The notes below the pieces were generated by a model. It did not search any database and was not told the DNA's origin. It saw only the letters and a list, made by a program, of their open reading frames with translations. Positions 53,861 through 55,000 of a DNA stretch of 55,000 nt are shown here, one piece after another. The first letter of the stretch is position 1, and every line of letters starts with the position of its first letter. A program made the position numbers and the translations under genes. Source of the DNA: Sulfuritalea sp. (lineage in GTDB: Bacteria; Pseudomonadota; Gammaproteobacteria; Burkholderiales; Rhodocyclaceae); NCBI GenBank assembly GCA_016712985.1, contig JADJQA010000030.1, positions 1-55,000 of the forward strand. The letters are read 5' to 3'.

Positions 53861-54475
53861 TCATTTGCCGGCCCAGACTTCTTCCACCCGCGCGTCCCGG
53901 CCGCAGGACTTGCGGTAATAGTTGTAGCGGATCGGGTTCTTCTTGTAGTAGTCCTGATGGTAGGTCTCGGCCAGCCAGAACGGTGTGGCCGCTGCCAGCT
54001 CGGTATGGATGGTCTTGAACTTGCCGCTCTTCAGCAGTGCGTCGCGGCTGGCCTCGGCGACCTTGCGCTCGGCGTCGTTCTGCCAGTAGATGCCGCTGCG
54101 ATACTGGGTGCCGATGTCGCAGAACTGGCGATCCTTGACCGTGGGGTCGATGTGCCGCCAGAAGTAATCCACCAGTTGCGGATAGCTGACTTTTTGCGGA
54201 TCGTAGATCACCCGCACCGCCTCGGTATGTCCGGTGCCACCCGCGCTGACCTGCTCGTAGCTCGGGTTGGTGGTGCGGCCGGCCGTATATCCGGACTCCA
54301 CCTCGATCACGCCGGGGAGTTTCTCGAAGTCCTTTTCGATGCACCAGAAGCAGCCGCCGGCGAAAATCGCCGTGGCGCCGCCGGCAGGCACGATGGCGGG
54401 CGTGGCGGGTGCCTCGGCAAACGCGGTGGTCGCCAAGGCTGCGGCGAGTGCCGCCATCCTTGTCAGCGCCTTCAT
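53861..54475 (-). CDS. msrA: peptide methionine sulfoxide reductase A, exported
   Basis: A 204-residue enzyme with a signal peptide (about residues 1-20). It reduces the S-epimer of methionine sulfoxide. The catalytic motif AGGCFWCIEKDFEKLPGV (Cys in GCFWC) is followed by SGYTAGRTTNPSYEQVSAGGTGHTEAV and the C-terminal HQDYYKKNP..CGRDAR, in which a resolving Cys is likely. Its start overlaps msrB (ATGA), forming an msrB-msrA operon; both exported, so they would repair periplasmic proteins. Confidence 0.93.
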   Translation of the reverse strand: MKALTRMAALAAALATTAFAEAPATPAIVPAGGATAIFAGGCFWCIEKDFEKLPGVIEVESGYTAGRTTNPSYEQVSAGGTGHTEAVRVIYDPQKVSYPQLVDYFWRHIDPTVKDRQFCDIGTQYRSGIYWQNDAERKVAEASRDALLKSGKFKTIHTELAAATPFWLAETYHQDYYKKNPIRYNYYRKSCGRDARVEEVWAGK

Positions 54476-54981
54476 GTCCGCAGCGCCGGAAGTTGTTCAC
54501 CCTTCAAGGCGAACTTCAGGGCGACCCCGTTGTTGCAGTAGCGCTTTCCGGTGGGCTTCGGACCGTCGTTGAACACGTGGCCCTGATGCCCGCCGCAGCG
54601 CGAACAGTGATACTCGGTGCGCGGGAAGACCAGCTTGAAATCCGTCGATGTGCCGATCGCAGCTTCCAGCGGCTGCCAGAAACTCGGCCAGCCGGTGCCG
54701 CTTTCGTACTTGTGGGCACTGTCGAACAGCGGCAGGTTGCAGGCGGCGCAAATGAAGGTGCCGGCGCGCTTTTCCGCGTTCAACGCACTGCTGCCGGCGG
54801 GTTCCGTCCCCTCTTCGAACAGCACGCGGTAGGCATCCGCCGGCAGCAAGCCCTTCCACTCCGGCTTGCTCTTGCTCAGCGGGAAGGGTTTGGCGGCCTT
54901 GGCCGAGCCAAACGGCAGAATGGGCAGCGAGGACACGGCCATCAGTCCCGAAACCCGTGAAATCCAGTTGCGACGATTCAT
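54472..54981 (-). CDS. msrB: peptide methionine sulfoxide reductase B, exported
   Basis: A 169-residue enzyme that reduces the R-epimer of methionine sulfoxide. It has an N-terminal MNRRNWISRVSGLMAVSSLP leader with Arg-Arg (possible Tat signal), zinc pairs CAAC and CSRC, and the catalytic region GKRYCNNGVALKF with the active Cys. ATG 54981 is preceded by AGGAGAGCAAC. First gene of the msrBA pair. Confidence 0.93.
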   Translation of the reverse strand: MNRRNWISRVSGLMAVSSLPILPFGSAKAAKPFPLSKSKPEWKGLLPADAYRVLFEEGTEPAGSSALNAEKRAGTFICAACNLPLFDSAHKYESGTGWPSFWQPLEAAIGTSTDFKLVFPRTEYHCSRCGGHQGHVFNDGPKPTGKRYCNNGVALKFALKGEQLPALRT

Positions 54982-55000
54982 GTTGCTCTCCTGGTGGTGT

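Overview
The window is high-GC DNA with bacterial operon architecture: many ATGA stop/start overlaps and REP-type palindromes between and inside genes. The gene set suggests a betaproteobacterium, perhaps near Rhodocyclales/Sterolibacteriaceae: a PEP-CTERM sorted repeat protein, wax-ester synthase (WS/DGAT) genes, an ACAD/APH acyl-CoA cluster, SCO1 next to a short cbb3-like oxidase subunit, and rSAM/selenodomain-associated transferases. The taxonomic guess is inference; no rRNA, tRNA or CRISPR was seen.

Layout. 1-2.4 kb: an IS91-type unit (tyrosine recombinase plus frameshifted HUH/Y2 transposase). 2.9-7.4 kb (-): acyl-CoA dehydrogenase, APH-type kinase, MDR oxidoreductase and SDR, resembling a 4-hydroxyacyl-CoA (levulinate-like) catabolic set. 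7.7-13.9 kb: Ser/Thr kinase with cyclic-nucleotide domain, RbgA/YlqF-like GTPase, S4 protein, a CmoA-like plus O-methyltransferase pair, YaiI, small proteins and a monohaem cytochrome c. 14.1-19.9 kb (+): membrane metal-dependent hydrolase, then a peptide-type ABC importer with a fused double ATPase. 19.9-24.1 kb: MltD-like transglycosylase, GloB, a methyltransferase, and RNase HI joined in frame to a DnaQ-type exonuclease. 24.1-30.9 kb: a unit bounded by inverted copies of a parDE region, holding a lipoprotein gene and a very large T5SS/PEP-CTERM repeat protein. 30.9-38.4 kb: quinone oxidoreductase, two WS/DGAT acyltransferases, two alpha/beta hydrolases and an MFS transporter. 38.2-42.4 kb (-): DusC-like and RlhA-like RNA modification enzymes and a DUF4143 ATPase. 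42.7-44.6 kb (-): a lower-GC four-gene island, MNT nucleotidyltransferase - HEPN - two unrecognised genes. 44.9-48.9 kb: HDOD protein, pyrophosphatase, DUF1318-like protein, SCO1, cbb3-like subunit. 49-53.7 kb (-): transferases and flavoproteins typical of arsenosugar (rSAM/selenodomain) neighbourhoods. 53.9-55 kb: MsrB-MsrA.

Two features pervade the window. First, about a dozen genes are split by one- or two-base indels, mostly in G, C, A or T runs, and several otherwise conserved genes carry more than one. This looks more like consensus error than decay, so I describe those genes as single loci. Second, REP-like palindromes sit in frame inside several genes (hydrolase, ABC permease, ABC ATPase, RlhA) and appear to encode extra loops.

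The most interesting candidates are the inverted parDE-bounded surface-protein unit, the MNT/HEPN island with two unknown partners, and the coding palindromes.
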